DNA from: Pycnococcus provasolii
Lineage: Eukaryota > Chlorophyta > Pseudoscourfieldiophyceae > Pseudoscourfieldiales > Pycnococcaceae
DNA length: 64,000 nt
Direction of reading: 5' to 3'
NCBI GenBank assembly: GCA_938743325.2
Contig: OW568872.1
Coordinates: forward strand, 682,001 to 746,000
Made by a program: the position numbers and the translations under genes. Shown in pieces: positions 49,218 to 57,200 of the stretch. The notes beneath the pieces are model-generated. The model made no database searches, was not told the DNA's origin, and saw only the letters and a list, made by a program, of their open reading frames with translations. The stretch's first letter is position 1. Each line of letters starts with the position of its first letter.

Positions 49218-50306
49218 ATGTCCGTGTCGTCCGCGCAGCTTGCCGTTATGCTCGCGTACGCAGACTCGTTATGTACCAACACCTTTCAGGGAAAGTGTAC
49301 CTGGTTGGCGGCCGCGGCGAGAGCAGCCATCGCGGAGAACGAAGACGGACAACCGCGACTGTGGGCAAGCAGCAAGAGAGTCACATTCGACGTCGACGCG
49401 TCGACGCGAGTCACGTGCGTCGCGCCGCAGAGAGGAGGGCCGGGACTCGGCCTTCGCGTGTGGTCGTCCGCGTACGTGCTCTGCGCGCTGCTCGTTGACC
49501 CGAGCGCAATCGAGAGAGGCGCAGAAGTCGGAACAACTCCCACGCAGCAGCACGCGAGCGTCGTCGACTACGCAAACTGGCTGCTCGGTGAACGGCAGGT
49601 GGACGTGCTGGAGCTCGGGTGCGGCGTCGCATTGCCCGCACTTGTCATCGCAGCGTCAGGGCGTGCAAGACGCGTTTGCATGACCGACTCCACGCGAGCT
49701 ACCGTGCTTCAGGCGAGCGAGAATGCGCGCGAGCTCGTGCGAACTACATCCAAGGCGAAAGGCGCCGAGGCGTTCGCGCGTCTCATGCGCGGGGAGTATG
49801 TGCTCGGCAACCAGTGCGAACTTGCGGTGAAAATCCACCACTGGGCCACGGATAGAGTGATGGCCGTGGATAGTGGTGCTGGTGCCGGTGCAAAAGCGAT
49901 GGCGGCTGGCAGCCTGCTCGACGACGGCGGCGGCCCGTTCGCGGACAGAGGGCCTGCGATATTCGACACGATTGTTGCGGCAGACGTGCTTTATCAGAGC
50001 GATGCGGCAACGACTCTGCCGTACGTGCTCCGTGCGCGCCTCAAGCCGGGAGGGCGTGCGCTTCTTGTGGTGAGGAACAGCCGCACTGGCGACACGCTGT
50101 TTCCACTCTTCGTGAACACGTGCGATAGGATTGGCGGCTTACACGTCACGATAGAGTCAAACATCGCGTTGTGCGCGCCGCCGCCGCCTGACGTCGAGGC
50201 GTACGCCGCACTGCGCGATGCGGGTGTAGTAGACGTGGATACCACTTGGCAACGCTTCCTCGGTGGTTTTGTGGCGATTCGCGTCGTGCGTGATATGGCG
50301 TCGTAA
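49218..50306 (+). CDS. METTL21/FAM86-type methyltransferase
   Basis: Predicted SAM-dependent protein lysine methyltransferase, 362 aa. SAM-binding motif I is VDVLELGCGVALPALVIA (about 126-143), motif post-I is VCMTDSTRATVLQASENA and the motif near strand 4 is DTIVAADVLYQSDAATTLPYVL, close to the [DE]xxxAADVLY pattern of the methyltransferase-16 family. The later LKPGGRALLVVRNSR strand is also typical. An inserted Gly/Ala loop (about 215-240) lengthens the domain. Substrate cannot be told from sequence. ATG at 49218 follows a long A-rich leader. Confidence 0.82.
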   Translation: MSVSSAQLAVMLAYADSLCTNTFQGKCTWLAAAARAAIAENEDGQPRLWASSKRVTFDVDASTRVTCVAPQRGGPGLGLRVWSSAYVLCALLVDPSAIERGAEVGTTPTQQHASVVDYANWLLGERQVDVLELGCGVALPALVIAASGRARRVCMTDSTRATVLQASENARELVRTTSKAKGAEAFARLMRGEYVLGNQCELAVKIHHWATDRVMAVDSGAGAGAKAMAAGSLLDDGGGPFADRGPAIFDTIVAADVLYQSDAATTLPYVLRARLKPGGRALLVVRNSRTGDTLFPLFVNTCDRIGGLHVTIESNIALCAPPPPDVEAYAALRDAGVVDVDTTWQRFLGGFVAIRVVRDMAS

Positions 50307-50451
50307 ACCGTAAAAAGCTGCGTATTTCAAGCGCGTGTCAATGCATGGGGCGAACACGCCGACGAGGACTACAGTGCGTGTTTGTGTACAGTGTGTGTAA
50401 AGTATATTGATTGCAAGCCTCAACTCCAAGAAAGCTCCTCTTTTCAATTGG

Positions 50452-50512
50452 GAATGTGATTGGTTTGAGTGGACGACCGATCGTCGGACAAAAGTAAAGT
50501 ACACTCCATTAC
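50452..50512 (-). terminator. Shared 3' element, copy 3 (carrier gene)
   Basis: In the sense of the carrier gene it starts at the stop codon itself: TAATGGAGTGTACTTTACTT, then TTGTCCGACGATCGGTCG, then TCCACTCAAACCAATCACAT. The GACGA/TCGTC arms make a small hairpin. It matches copy 1 for 20 bp from the stop. Confidence 0.6.
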
Positions 50513-51351
50513 TCTGTGAGTGATCCTTTATACTGCATCGCTTGGTCACGCACGAGTCCGATGATGAAGAACGCTCCACACAGTCGTGCCGTACGCGCCG
50601 CCGCGCCGTTGTACAGTCCGCCGATGCCCTTCTCGCGATAGACGGTAAACATCGCAGACGTCGCTGACGAGTACGTCTTCCCCGTGAGATCCGCTTGGTA
50701 GCACGTCTTCGCGGTGTCGACAGGATGTGTTGCGAGCGCGCTCAACGTTCCCGCCATACAAGCCCCAACGAAGCTCGCTCCAAACTCGTTTTTAACGATA
50801 CCCCGCTCTTGAATATTTTTCGTGAGCACAGGCGAGAGTCCGAGGTACCCCGCGGTGTAGATTGCCTCGCGCACGACTGTGGACATGAGTCCTCGCATGA
50901 TTGTGTTTGTCCCGTACTGACTCATGATGGCGGATGTGGTGGAGACTGCGCTCAGTCCCATTTTCTGCTGCTGAATGATGACGAGGTCGACTGGGCTGTA
51001 CAGCAGAGCTGAGACGACCCCCGCTCCTGCAGCGACGGCGATGGATTCTCCGTCCGTGAGTTTGTCGTTTTGCTTGAGTCCCTTGTACGAGAGCCACGAT
51101 CGTTCGATGGCTCCGTTGACACCCATTTGAAAAGCGGTGATGGGTGCGATGGTGGACGACGCGACGACGACGCCTCGATACCAACCTGCGATGTTGGTTG
51201 GCGTCGGTCGTCCTTCCTGTACGCATATTTTGTATGTAATCAGTGGCATTTGCAGGAAGGCTTCGAGCGTTCCTCCGAGTGCACCTGCGCCGAGGTTCTC
51301 GACATCACTCAACGGCAAGCGCACCGTGGAGGATCCTGAAGGAGCCGCCAT
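50509..51351 (-). CDS. Mitochondrial carrier (SLC25) family protein
   Basis: Inner-membrane solute carrier, 280 aa. Three repeats of the family are visible, each beginning with a Pro motif: PLITYKICVQEG (about 36-47), PVDLVIIQQQK (about 120-130) and PVDTAKTCYQADL (about 212-224), the last two with the usual Px[DE]xx[KR]-like core. The first has lost the acidic residue and the second has Ile where the basic residue usually sits, so salt-bridge networks may be altered. The GAGALGGTLE, GAGVVSALLYS and GACMAGTLSALATH helices precede the motifs as expected. Substrate not predictable. Ends SLTE*, with the shared 3' element starting at the stop codon. Confidence 0.9.
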   Translation of the reverse strand: MAAPSGSSTVRLPLSDVENLGAGALGGTLEAFLQMPLITYKICVQEGRPTPTNIAGWYRGVVVASSTIAPITAFQMGVNGAIERSWLSYKGLKQNDKLTDGESIAVAAGAGVVSALLYSPVDLVIIQQQKMGLSAVSTTSAIMSQYGTNTIMRGLMSTVVREAIYTAGYLGLSPVLTKNIQERGIVKNEFGASFVGACMAGTLSALATHPVDTAKTCYQADLTGKTYSSATSAMFTVYREKGIGGLYNGAAARTARLCGAFFIIGLVRDQAMQYKGSLTE

Positions 51352-52524
51352 TCTTCTGAAATGATTCGTATCTGGACAGATTCGTAGGGGAAGGGTCCCG
51401 AGGTTGAGGGGAGTGCCAGGTGGATAGGATTTCAGCTTTTGGGATTTCCTTTTCGGAATCGGATTCGGTGAAGTTTGTTTGGGGGAAATTAGTGTTCGGG
51501 GATGGCAGTCGGGGATAGGTGTCGGGGAGGGGTTGGGGAAAATGATTCGGGGATGGGTTGAAATTTCAAGTAAGTACTATGATATGAGTATGTATTTCGG
51601 GGATGGGTTAAGGTCGTCGATCGCCAGGTTCGATCGCCTTCGTCGCGTTTCCCCTTCCTTCTCTCACTCACACTGTCACAGTTCTCTCACTGAATCACTG
51701 AACTTTTGGTCGGTATTTGTTAGTTCTTACGATTTTCTTTCTTTTCGTTGTTGGTCATGCACGCTGTCACGCACGCACGTTTTGGATTAGTAGTCTCATT
51801 TACGGTAGTCATTTCTCATGCATGCAGGATTATTTTGTTCGTTCGGCGTTTGCGTTTTTGATGAAAATGGCCGCGGGCCGTCCACGGTCCACCTAACCTT
51901 GCTTTTAAGATGTGAAAAGTTCTTCCCTACTTACAGTAAGTAGTAGTACTACGATACTACTGTGATTGCTTTCAAGAAGTTCGCCTCATTCATTCGTGTG
52001 ATCACAGAAGAAGACAAATGAAAAATAATACATTAACACAAAAAGTAAAAAAAAAAAAAACTGTGTATCAAAGGCGTGTATGTGCACGGCGTCGTCGTCG
52101 TTGACTTGGCGGATACATTGCGCTGCGCTGCGCGTCGTTACTGGTTGGTTAGTTAGTTGCCTTCGACAGCGAGTGGTGGGTGGTGGAAGAAGATTTCTCC
52201 TCTTTGAACTACTTAAGTACTGTGAAGAATGGCCTGAGCGCGTGTGGTGCACGGCGACGCGTGCGTCGTCGTTGACTTGGCAGATGGATCCAGGTAGTAG
52301 GGAAAGTAACAAAACAATGCGTCCCCCGCCGCCACCACCAGCGTCTTCGCGTGCTCCTTCCGCTGGCACGCTCCCTTCCACAACATAGCTCTGCAACATA
52401 CGATAGTGCCGTCACTTTCATCGCATCGTAAAATTTCCCAAAAGCCAGATCCTGCACGCTCCCTCACACCCAGTGACACCCACTGGCCACCGACCTTGCG
52501 CTGCACGTCACGTCGTCAGTCTTA
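51352..52524. other. 1.2-kb gap with TCGGGGATGG repeats
   Basis: From 51480 to 51615 degenerate copies of TCGGGGATGG(GTTG) recur about five times. Further right, the string CGTCGTCGTTGACTTGGC-GAT occurs at about 52094-52115 and again near 52265-52287, an imperfect direct repeat of about 25 bp. An A run lies at 52050-52060. Short minus-strand frames at 52209-52506 look protein-like for a few residues but have no family features. Some could be UTR of the Cys-rich gene. Confidence 0.55.
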
Positions 52525-53181
52525 TTATTTGTCCGCGCAGCGCCACTTCTTCAAGCCCCAGTCCCATATGGCTGCCGCGGGTTTCGTCTTGTCGCAGCCA
52601 GTCTTGATTTCACATGCATCCGCCGGCTTCTCCGCCGATACTTGCGTCTTATCACCACACATCCAGCTTGGTTCTTTTCCGAAACAGTTATCACCCAGCT
52701 GCTCGCAGCACTTCAAGTCGCACCATGCGGCACCACTGCGACACTGACTATGAATGTTGCACTTGTCAAACGTTTCCGTCTCTTGTTTGGTCTGTTGTAG
52801 TTCAGCAGCAGCGCTTTCCTCGCCGCGTGATGGTGCCGTTGGCAGAACGCCCTCGCCGATACTCTCCGGAGCCGTCAGCCTAACTCCTCCAGCGGCACCG
52901 CCGAATCCTTCACCGACTTCCTGCTTTCCCTCCTCGTCGTTGATGTTCTCGTTTTGTGCAATTTGCGCAGCCGCCTCCTCCGGGTCAGGCTTGGTACTAC
53001 CTCCCTGACACTCTGGCAGTTCAGGGCTATTCTCACAACCGACTTGGAACGCGATTGCATTCTCCATCGTCGGAGAGTCGTTGCCGCCAATCAAAAACGC
53101 GTACGTCGATGCGGGCATGACCAGAAGCAAAAGCAGCAGCAGCATTGTAGTAGTAGTAGATGTAAATGTAGTCGCCATCAT
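52525..53181 (-). CDS. Secreted Cys-rich protein
   Basis: 218 aa. The N-terminus is a clear signal peptide (TMLLLLLLLVMPASTYA, cleavage expected before FLIGG). The mature protein starts with CENSPELPEC, passes through an acidic low-complexity linker (about 65-135), and ends in a dense Cys module: KCNIHSQC, WCDLKCCEQLGDNC, WMCGDK, ACEIKTGC and a final RCADK. Around ten Cys in 80 residues suggest a disulfide-stabilised extracellular domain. No family recognised. It shares a 248-bp divergent promoter with RAD1, which contains a TTAGGG tract. Two ATGs lie side by side (53181 and 53178). Confidence 0.7.
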   Translation of the reverse strand: MMATTFTSTTTTMLLLLLLLVMPASTYAFLIGGNDSPTMENAIAFQVGCENSPELPECQGGSTKPDPEEAAAQIAQNENINDEEGKQEVGEGFGGAAGGVRLTAPESIGEGVLPTAPSRGEESAAAELQQTKQETETFDKCNIHSQCRSGAAWCDLKCCEQLGDNCFGKEPSWMCGDKTQVSAEKPADACEIKTGCDKTKPAAAIWDWGLKKWRCADK

Positions 53182-53318
53182 CTTCGCGAAGTGAAGTCTG
53201 TGGGGGGGGTACGGTGATGGTGGGGGCGTTGAATCCGTTGTGATCCCCAGGCACGCACAATTGTGACGTCATCCATACTGTGGTATCATAGTTGTTCATG
53301 CCCGTTCGCGGAGAGAGT

Positions 53319-53342
53319 AGGGTTAGGGTTAGGGTTAGGGTT
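53319..53342 (+). promoter_or_regulatory. (TTAGGG)4-type tract upstream of RAD1
   Basis: TAGGGTTAGGGTTAGGGTTAGGGTTA lies 87-110 bp upstream of the RAD1 ATG, reading TTAGGG on the coding strand, and 138 bp from the start of the divergent Cys-rich gene. Same placement as tracts near five other genes. Confidence 0.6.
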
Positions 53343-53428
53343 ACGGTTCGGGTTTTTCGTAAAAAACAAAGCAGGCTCAAAGCAGGCCCCCTCCCCTCCC
53401 TCCATTCTATTCCCTTCGATACATTGCA

Positions 53429-55045
53429 ATGTCCGCGTCCGCGTCGCAGTTCGACGTCTTCACGTTTCAAGGTGCTGCCCCTGTGAATCATACTAGTAAT
53501 AACAACAACAACAATTATGCACGTCGTGCTCCACGAGGTGCGATGGCGTCCATGGTGCTTAACAACGCGCTTGATGATAATCATTATCATCCCTGTGATA
53601 ACGATTATGATTATGATAATAGGCAGCAGCAGCAATATCATTTTCAGCACGCGAATTCTGGTGCTGCACGTGCTGCTGCGGCGGCGGCGGCGTCTCATCA
53701 TCCGTCGACGTCGCGACGCGAAAATGATGTGCCCATGGCAGGGGCAGCGACGAACGACTCCATACGCACGGACGACGACCTCTCGAACGAAAACTCGGGA
53801 ACGCTAAACGCACTCGTTGCAGACCCGTACTCGTTCCACGCGCTTCTCATGGCAATACGAGCACCACAGGGGGGACACGCAGACAGAAACGCGCCGCCGG
53901 AACGAGTGCAGATTCACGCGACGAACGCGGGTGTGCGATTCACCGTCGTCGACGCGAGCAAGTGCCTTCAGGCGGTCGTCTTCGTCAAGGCGGCGTCATT
54001 TGCGGAATACCACGTCGACAGCGGGGCAGCAGCAGCAGCCGCCGGTGCCGGCTTTTCGCACCACCAGAGAGAGTGCCGCTTCGACGTCGACCACGGCGAG
54101 CTCTGCGATGCCGTCGCCATCGTCGCCGCCGCAGTCTCGGAAAGGCACAACGACGGTGCGGGTGGAAGCGCGCTGCGTCTGCACTATCCCGCCGACGACG
54201 GCGCGGTCAGCCTTGTCACGGAAACGGCGTCGCATGATGGCGCGGTGGTGGGCACGTGCTGCGCCTACGCGTCTCTGCGTACACTCGATGCTGCACCAAC
54301 AACCATGCTCGAGGGAGAGGGTGCGCTTGGAGCTCATTTCGAAACGAATGGAGCGGCAAACTTCATCGCGGAGACGTCGCTGCTTAAGGAGGCGATGGAT
54401 GATATGGACATGATGGCGGACACGCACGTACGTATCATGGTAGGCGGAGAGTCGTCAAGCCACACGGCGGCAGCGGCAGCGGCACCGCCGAATCCCTACC
54501 AGCAGCACGTGAGCTTCAGCGGGGCTGGGCCACAGGGACATGTGGCTGTGGAAATCCGTGCAGGGCCGCAGTGCACGCTCACGCTGCCCGATGCGCAGCA
54601 CCAGGCGGACGTGCACCGCCGTGGACACAAGTATCAGATCAAGCATCTGCGCCGCGCATTTGCACGCGCTGGGCAAGTTTCCGCCGCATCTTCCGGCGAA
54701 GCATCTCATGGATTTGGCAGCGCATTCGCTGGCGGCGGCATGGGCGGTGCCATGGGTGGAATGCAAGGCGCCACGTCGCCTTTCGAAACGCGGGCTAAGG
54801 TGCATATCGATCTCCATGGAAGGCTGAAGGTGATGCACATGCTAACCTGGCAGGACACGAAGAAGCTCGACGCCTTTCGTGGCATGGGTGCAGCATCCAT
54901 GCCGCCAAGTTCGAGCGGTGTCGCGGACGGCGAGGAGAACTACGAACGCGCACTCGTGGCCACGGTACAATTTGAGGTGTTCCCGGCTAACGACGTCGAC
55001 GACAACAACATGGACGACGGCGAGATGACCACACAGACTCTGTGA
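53429..55045 (+). CDS. RAD1-like subunit of the 9-1-1 checkpoint clamp
   Basis: PCNA-like clamp subunit that marks DNA damage, 538 aa. From residue about 130 the sequence follows RAD1: ADPYSFHALLMAIRA, RVQIHATNAGVRFTVVDASKCLQAVVFVKAASFAEY, ECRFDVDHGELCDAV, LRLHYPADDGAVSLVTET, then the second half with FIAETSLLKEAMDDMD and RAKVHIDLHGRLKVMHML, ending VATVQFEVFPAND. Human RAD1 has the same blocks (VENAKCVQANAFIQAGIFQEF, LLDCLSIFG, FEYYC-like end). The first 125 residues are Asn/His/Ala-rich and variable. A Gly-rich insertion lies at about 430-450. Together with PARG and photolyase in the window it belongs to genome maintenance. ATG context TTGCAATGTCC. Convergent with the TBC gene. Confidence 0.85.
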   Translation: MSASASQFDVFTFQGAAPVNHTSNNNNNNYARRAPRGAMASMVLNNALDDNHYHPCDNDYDYDNRQQQQYHFQHANSGAARAAAAAAASHHPSTSRRENDVPMAGAATNDSIRTDDDLSNENSGTLNALVADPYSFHALLMAIRAPQGGHADRNAPPERVQIHATNAGVRFTVVDASKCLQAVVFVKAASFAEYHVDSGAAAAAAGAGFSHHQRECRFDVDHGELCDAVAIVAAAVSERHNDGAGGSALRLHYPADDGAVSLVTETASHDGAVVGTCCAYASLRTLDAAPTTMLEGEGALGAHFETNGAANFIAETSLLKEAMDDMDMMADTHVRIMVGGESSSHTAAAAAAPPNPYQQHVSFSGAGPQGHVAVEIRAGPQCTLTLPDAQHQADVHRRGHKYQIKHLRRAFARAGQVSAASSGEASHGFGSAFAGGGMGGAMGGMQGATSPFETRAKVHIDLHGRLKVMHMLTWQDTKKLDAFRGMGAASMPPSSSGVADGEENYERALVATVQFEVFPANDVDDNNMDDGEMTTQTL

Positions 55046-55123
55046 AAAGAGAATGATTGAATGAATTGTGACGTATAACGTATTATGAGTAAATATCTGA
55101 ACATTGAACTATTAAAATACATT

Positions 55124-56914
55124 CTATTCGCCGAACTCGTCCACGACAGCATTGACAGCATCCTGCACAATGTTTTCAACGATGTCGCGCTCAGCCCTCT
55201 CTCTGGCCATGCAGAGATGTCTCTCCGCCTCCGCTTCCGCCTCCTCGAGCGTGAGAGTATCATGCACAGCCTCTCCAAGCACCGCGCGCATGCGATGCAT
55301 TTCCCACGTTGCAGGCGAGTCCTTCAAAGCTTTTACAGCCGCCTCAAATGCGTCATTCACACCGAGGCCCTCGGTTCGTGCCGCACGCGCAAATGCATCC
55401 TCCTTTTCGTTCTCGACATTGTTGTCATCGCCATCCCCATTTCTAGGCGACGAAGATGACGACGGCGGCGAGCTCATCTGTGGGTCGTGAATTTGCAAAT
55501 CGTACAGAAGCGCACACTCGCCGAGCACTGCAAGCGCAACGCGCAGCAACACGATAAGTGGCTCGTTCGAAAGAAGGCACATGTCCATCACTCTTTCGGC
55601 AAATGCAAGGGGCATGCTGCATGCGAAGCACGTGAGAAACCAGCTTGATGCGTAGATGGCTGGTGAGATACCCAGCTGATGCAAGCGAAGCATCAACTCG
55701 GGCTGCCTGCGCGTGGCGACCGCCTCGAGTTTGTCAAGCAGGGGGGCGACGTCGGCCATTGAGCTACCATATAGCCCGCGTGCACCTCGCATGTACCTGC
55801 ATAAAAGCATGTACGCATCCGGCTCGGTGACGCGCGTTAGCAGCATTCCAGCAAGAAACCCCATGCCCTGGCAGTAGTTCGTTTCAGGGTCGTAGGCTGC
55901 GAATGCGGTGAGCACACGCAGAAGTGCCGTCTGACCGTGCTTCGCTCGCAGAAGCGGATGCTCGGGAAAGGTGCGGTGAAGGTCACGCGTGATGCATTCG
56001 ACCAGCTCCGGCGACAGGTGCTTGGCACAAGCGAGTGCATCGTCGTAGCTGGGTGGCGCGCGTGTGCCTTTCACATCGTCGTGCGAGAAAGTGCGAAAAT
56101 TTGGCGGCGGTGCGCCCGAGCTCGAAGGTTTGGCGTCGTGAGCTGCTGAGTTCACCGTTCGCAGAGGAATGCTGTCGTCTTCGTCGTCGACTTCTTCTTC
56201 GACGTTGTCGCTTGTGTGTGCAACACCCTCAAACTCGTCGTCGTCCAATAGCTCGAAGCTTGACAGGTGGTCAATGATGGGTGGAACGTCTTGCTGCGAT
56301 ATGGATTCCCACAGCTGCCTCGTCTTCGTCACCACTGCGTCGGAGTTGGCGTCCACGTCGCTTGTTTTGAGGACGAGATCATCTCCACCCCGTTCGATTT
56401 GCGCGACAGCCATCCATAGACGCGAGCGCAGCTCCGGCGGCGCGTCTTCGTAGCACGTGCATCCAATTTGAACGTCAACGTTCGCCGCAGGGTCGCTGGC
56501 CGCCGCCCTTGCGCGCAAGCCCTCGCGGTCCTTGATGAAGGTCTGCGCCTGCTGTGCCTTTCTGATTGCCGCGGCCGCCGCCTCCGCGGCGTGTCCCGCG
56601 ACGTTGGTCACGGCGGACGCCGCGGCGTGCGAGACGTTCTCGAGCGATGCGGCTGCCACGTCGAGAACTTCGTCGACGCCGTGCGTGATTGCGGAAGCGA
56701 ACGTGGACACGGAGCGTGAGAGTATCATGGAAGCGCGCGTTCGTATGGAGTCTGACGTGACAAGGAGAGGGAGTGCGGATAGGGACTGCACGGACCACTG
56801 CACAGCCCCAGAGGCGGCGTGTGACTCTGACTCTGACTCTGACTCTGACGACGCAGACGGCGTCTGTGGCGGCATGGGCGGCGTCTGAACGGGCACGGGC
56901 ACGGGCACGGGCAT
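55124..56914 (-). CDS. TBC-domain Rab GTPase-activating protein
   Basis: 596 aa. The TBC domain (about 195-500) starts PPELRSRLWMAVAQ and shows the arginine-finger motif ECITRDLHRTFPEH (IxxDxxR), the glutamine-finger motif ETNYCQGMGFLAG (YCQ), and later FLTCFACSMPLAFAERVMD. These are the two catalytic fingers of Rab GAPs, so the protein should be active. Between the first and second blocks an acidic insertion (EEEVDDEDDS) lengthens the domain. The N-terminus is a Pro/Val repeat (GGGCAC units at 56890-56914) and an Ala-rich helix (about 80-130). Role: membrane traffic. The Rab partner is unknown. ATG at 56914, since the frame further upstream lacks ATG. Confidence 0.88.
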   Translation of the reverse strand: MPVPVPVPVQTPPMPPQTPSASSESESESESHAASGAVQWSVQSLSALPLLVTSDSIRTRASMILSRSVSTFASAITHGVDEVLDVAAASLENVSHAAASAVTNVAGHAAEAAAAAIRKAQQAQTFIKDREGLRARAAASDPAANVDVQIGCTCYEDAPPELRSRLWMAVAQIERGGDDLVLKTSDVDANSDAVVTKTRQLWESISQQDVPPIIDHLSSFELLDDDEFEGVAHTSDNVEEEVDDEDDSIPLRTVNSAAHDAKPSSSGAPPPNFRTFSHDDVKGTRAPPSYDDALACAKHLSPELVECITRDLHRTFPEHPLLRAKHGQTALLRVLTAFAAYDPETNYCQGMGFLAGMLLTRVTEPDAYMLLCRYMRGARGLYGSSMADVAPLLDKLEAVATRRQPELMLRLHQLGISPAIYASSWFLTCFACSMPLAFAERVMDMCLLSNEPLIVLLRVALAVLGECALLYDLQIHDPQMSSPPSSSSSPRNGDGDDNNVENEKEDAFARAARTEGLGVNDAFEAAVKALKDSPATWEMHRMRAVLGEAVHDTLTLEEAEAEAERHLCMARERAERDIVENIVQDAVNAVVDEFGE

Positions 56915-56992
56915 GGGCAAAAGTCAAACGGAAACAAAGGAGAAAAAAAACGAAACCAAAAAAAGTAAAAAATACGAAAATGGCACCCCTCG

Positions 56993-57022
56993 TAACCCTA
57001 GTCCTAACCCTATACCCTAATC
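56993..57022 (+). promoter_or_regulatory. Interrupted CCCTAA tract upstream of TBC gene
   Basis: TAACCCTAGTCCTAACCCTA, then TACCCTAATCGG, lies 79-108 bp upstream of the TBC ATG and reads TTAGGG on its coding strand. Imperfect, but in the same position range as the other tracts. Confidence 0.5.
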
Positions 57023-57200
57023 GGGTTACCATTACCATTTACCAGGCTGTCTGGACTCTCCTCTCCTTCCTTGATTATGAGGGCGAAATCGAAACACATA
57101 AAGGAAGCCGAGAGGGGAAAACAAACAAGAACGACAACCAGAAAGCAAGGAGCACGTGACAAAGATTCGAGGGGTTGATTTAATGGTAACAAGAATGTGT

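Noticed and set aside
50792-51226. Minus-strand frame overlapping the carrier gene
   Set aside because: Arg/His-rich shifted frame of the SLC25 coding sequence.
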